A DNA stretch of 16,210 nt from CAZVIK01 sp964627045 (GTDB taxonomy: Bacteria; Acidobacteriota; Terriglobia; Bryobacterales; Bryobacteraceae). Positions 14,528 to 16,210 of the stretch are shown piece after piece (the first letter of the stretch is position 1; each line of letters begins with the position of its first letter). The notes under the pieces are model-generated. The model had not been told where the DNA came from, ran no database searches, and was given only the letters and a program-made list of their open reading frames with translations. Where the stretch lies: NCBI GenBank assembly GCA_964627045.1, contig CAZVIK010000080.1, forward strand, positions 1 to 16,210. The letters are read 5' to 3'. The position numbers and the translations under genes were made by a program.

Positions 14528-15469
14528 ATGCCGCCTTCGACATCTCCGGCCGCGCTGCGGGTGCGCAACCTGCGGAAAACCTACAAGGATGTCGTCGCGG
14601 TGAACGGCTTGGACTTGCACGTTTGCACGGGCGAGTGTTTCGGGCTCCTGGGGCCGAACGGTGCTGGCAAGACCACCACCATCGAGATCTGCGAAGGGCT
14701 CAACCGGCCCGATTCGGGCGAAGTCGAGGTCCTCGGCCTGCGCTGGGACCGCCACGCCAGGGAGTTGCGCCAGCGCCTGGGCATCCAGCTTCAGGAGACG
14801 CAACTCGCGGAAAAGCACACCGTTCTCGAGACCACCCGCCTGTTCCGCAGCTTCTTCCGTGCCGGCCCCTCGGCCAAAGAAGTCCTCGATTTAGTGCAGC
14901 TTAGCGAAAAAAGCCGGGCCCGGGTCGGCGGCCTTTCCGGCGGCCAGAAGCAGCGGCTCGCCCTGGCCTGCGCCCTGGTGGGAGACCCCGACCTCTTGTT
15001 CCTCGATGAACCAACCACCGGTCTCGACCCCCAGGCGCGCCGCCAGCTTTGGGACCTGATCGACGAGTTCAAGAAAGCCGGACGTACGATTCTGCTGACC
15101 ACCCACTACATGGACGAAGCCGAGCGGCTCTGCGACCGCGTCGCCATCATGGATCACGGCAAGGTAATCGCCGAGAATACCCCCAAGGCGCTGATATCCT
15201 CCATCGGCACGGAACACCTGGTCGAGTTCACCCTCGCCGGCGCGCCCGGCGACGCGTGGGACTCCCTCCGGTATATCGACGGGGTTCTTGGGTTGCGCGC
15301 CGGGAATGGTAGCGTGCAGGTTCAGGTCGAGGAACTCCACCGCGCCGTGCCCGCGCTTCTGGACGAACTGGCCCGGAGGGGCATCGGCATCACTGAACTC
15401 CGCACGCACTCGGCCACCTTGGAAGACGTCTTCGTCACCCTGACCGGGAGGCACCTCCGCGATGAATGA
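14528..15469 (+). CDS. ABC-2 type exporter ATP-binding protein
   Basis: The 313-residue protein is a complete ABC ATPase of the drug/polysaccharide exporter (DrrA/CcmA-like) class. Walker A is GPNGAGKT (42-49), the Q-loop region is GIQLQET (85-91), the signature is LSGGQKQR (136-143), Walker B is LLFLDEP (156-162) and the switch histidine is His193 in LTTHYMDEAE. The about 90-residue C-terminal extension ends TLEDVFVTLTGRHL, typical of ATPases that pair with ABC-2 permeases. It powers export by the inner-membrane permease encoded directly downstream, whose ATG overlaps this gene's end by 8 bases (ATGAATGA). The exported substrate cannot be told from sequence. The ribosome site before ATG 14528 is weak (AAGAT). 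Confidence 0.92.
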   Translation: MPPSTSPAALRVRNLRKTYKDVVAVNGLDLHVCTGECFGLLGPNGAGKTTTIEICEGLNRPDSGEVEVLGLRWDRHARELRQRLGIQLQETQLAEKHTVLETTRLFRSFFRAGPSAKEVLDLVQLSEKSRARVGGLSGGQKQRLALACALVGDPDLLFLDEPTTGLDPQARRQLWDLIDEFKKAGRTILLTTHYMDEAERLCDRVAIMDHGKVIAENTPKALISSIGTEHLVEFTLAGAPGDAWDSLRYIDGVLGLRAGNGSVQVQVEELHRAVPALLDELARRGIGITELRTHSATLEDVFVTLTGRHLRDE

Positions 15470-16210
15470 TCCCAGCGCCCCGCGGTCTTCGGCCGCCGGC
15501 GGGCGCGGTCTGCTCTATAGCCCGCTGTGGCAGTTGACGCTCGCCCGGTTCCGCGAGTTCGTCCGCGAGCCGGAGGCCGTCTTCTGGACCTTCATCTTCC
15601 CCATTCTGCTGGCCGCCGGCCTCGGGCTCGCCTTCCGCAACCGCCCGCCCGAGGTGCTGAAAGTCGCCGCCACCGCGCCCCAGCTCGTGCAGGCCCTGAA
15701 GCGCGAGCCCCTGCTCCAGGTGCAATCGCTCGCCGAGTCCGCCGCGCGGCGGGCCCTGGAAACCGGAAAGGTGACGCTTGTCGCCGTGCCCGATGCCGGC
15801 GGCGGAGTGGCCTATTGGTACGACGACACCAATCCCGACGGGCGTTCGGCCCGCCTGCTCGCCGATGCCGCCGTCCAGCGCGCCGCCGGCCGCGCCGATC
15901 CCGTCCCCGGCCGCGACCGGCTGCAACGCGAGCCCGGTTCGCGCTACATCGACTTCCTGATCCCCGGCCTGCTCGGCATGAATATGATGGGCAGCGGCAT
16001 GTGGGGCCTGGGCTTCTCCGTCGTGGACGCCCGCCGCAAGAAGCTTCTCAAGCGGCTCATCGCCACGCCCATGCCGCGGCACTACTACCTGCTTTCGTTT
16101 CTGCTTTCGCGGCTTGTAATGCTGGTTGTTGAAGTCGCCGTGCTGGTCGGTTTCGGCCGCCTGGCCTTCGGCGTACCGCACCGTGGATCACACGCGGCCC
16201 TCCCGAACCA
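15462..16210 (+). CDS. ABC-2 type transporter permease, 5' part (cut by window end)
   Basis: The frame from ATG 15462 stays open for 249 codons to the window edge. It begins with a short polar leader, then LYSPLWQLTLARFREFVREPEAVFW, the amphipathic connector typical of ABC-2 permeases, and a first membrane helix (FWTFIFPILLAAGLGLAF, about 41-58). A periplasmic domain of about 110 residues (about 60-165) is followed by IDFLIPGLLGMNMMGSGMWGLGF and RRKKLLKRLIATPMPRHYYLLSF, which match the ABC2_membrane pattern: helix 2, then the 'K-L-L-K-R-L-x-A-T-P' loop, then helix 3. The chain breaks off at a GVPHRGSHAAL-like loop before the remaining helices. The overlap with the ATPase gene shows the two form one exporter. 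Confidence 0.88.
   Translation, partial: MNDPSAPRSSAAGGRGLLYSPLWQLTLARFREFVREPEAVFWTFIFPILLAAGLGLAFRNRPPEVLKVAATAPQLVQALKREPLLQVQSLAESAARRALETGKVTLVAVPDAGGGVAYWYDDTNPDGRSARLLADAAVQRAAGRADPVPGRDRLQREPGSRYIDFLIPGLLGMNMMGSGMWGLGFSVVDARRKKLLKRLIATPMPRHYYLLSFLLSRLVMLVVEVAVLVGFGRLAFGVPHRGSHAALPN

Noticed and set aside
12589..14568. 659-codon minus-strand frame overlapping the activase gene
   Set aside because: It is an Arg/Gly-rich alternate frame of the activase gene, whose own frame contains the ASKHA ATPase motifs.
1..16210. CRISPR array, transposon or prophage signals
   Set aside because: No regularly spaced repeats, transposase motifs, terminal repeats or phage genes were seen; all open stretches are accounted for by metabolic and transport genes.

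Overview
The window is a high-GC, densely packed piece of bacterial chromosome with almost no spare DNA. Eleven genes can be supported, two of them cut by the window edges. I saw no tRNA, rRNA, insertion sequence, phage gene or CRISPR array. The mix of a Tat-exported Gfo/Idh/MocA oxidoreductase, an OPT transporter, an octaheme cytochrome and a giant CoA-dehydratase-activase protein, together with the GC level, points most naturally to Acidobacteriota (Bryobacterales/Solibacter-like). This taxonomic guess is inference; a Planctomycete, Verrucomicrobium or deltaproteobacterial relative is not excluded.

Layout. (1) 1-342 (+): C-terminal part of an outer-membrane beta-barrel protein. (2) 349-3716 (-): a two-gene unit, Tat-exported Gfo/Idh/MocA oxidoreductase followed by an OPT-family transporter whose start codon overlaps the upstream stop by one base. 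(3) 3763-5070 (+): an orphan Mur ligase resembling MurF without its N-terminal domain, with a five-cysteine C-terminal tail. (4) 5109-9052 (-): a tightly coupled four-gene unit. It encodes an octaheme cytochrome of the tetrathionate reductase family, a membrane cytochrome b, a YeeE/YedE half-transporter, and a second YeeE/YedE half-transporter fused to a rhodanese-like domain that lacks its catalytic cysteine. (5) 9053-9387: a 335-base divergent control region with a near-consensus promoter, an operator-like palindrome and leader hairpins. (6) 9388-9969 (+): a C_GCAxxG_C_C putative redox protein with a Tat-type signal. (7) 10039-14363 (-): a two-gene unit related to activators of 2-hydroxyacyl-CoA dehydratases. 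Two tandem ATPase modules and a DUF2229-like region sit in one 1030-residue chain, and a 427-residue partner is encoded by an overlapping gene. (8) 14528-16210 (+): an ABC-2 type exporter, ATPase plus the start of its permease.

How it may work together. Region 4 reads as a sulfur-compound redox and transport module. The YeeE halves would move a sulfur species (thiosulfate or sulfide-like) across the inner membrane. Cytochrome b would exchange electrons with quinone, and the periplasmic octaheme cytochrome would reduce or oxidise the sulfur compound. The exported cysteine protein encoded divergently may belong to the same periplasmic redox system and could be co-regulated through the shared control region. 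Family assignments rest on visible motifs; substrates and joint function are inferred. The most unusual items are the cysteine-less rhodanese with a lone C-terminal cysteine, the membrane-anchored octaheme cytochrome, the split activase giant without obvious dehydratase subunits nearby, and the cysteine-tailed Mur ligase.
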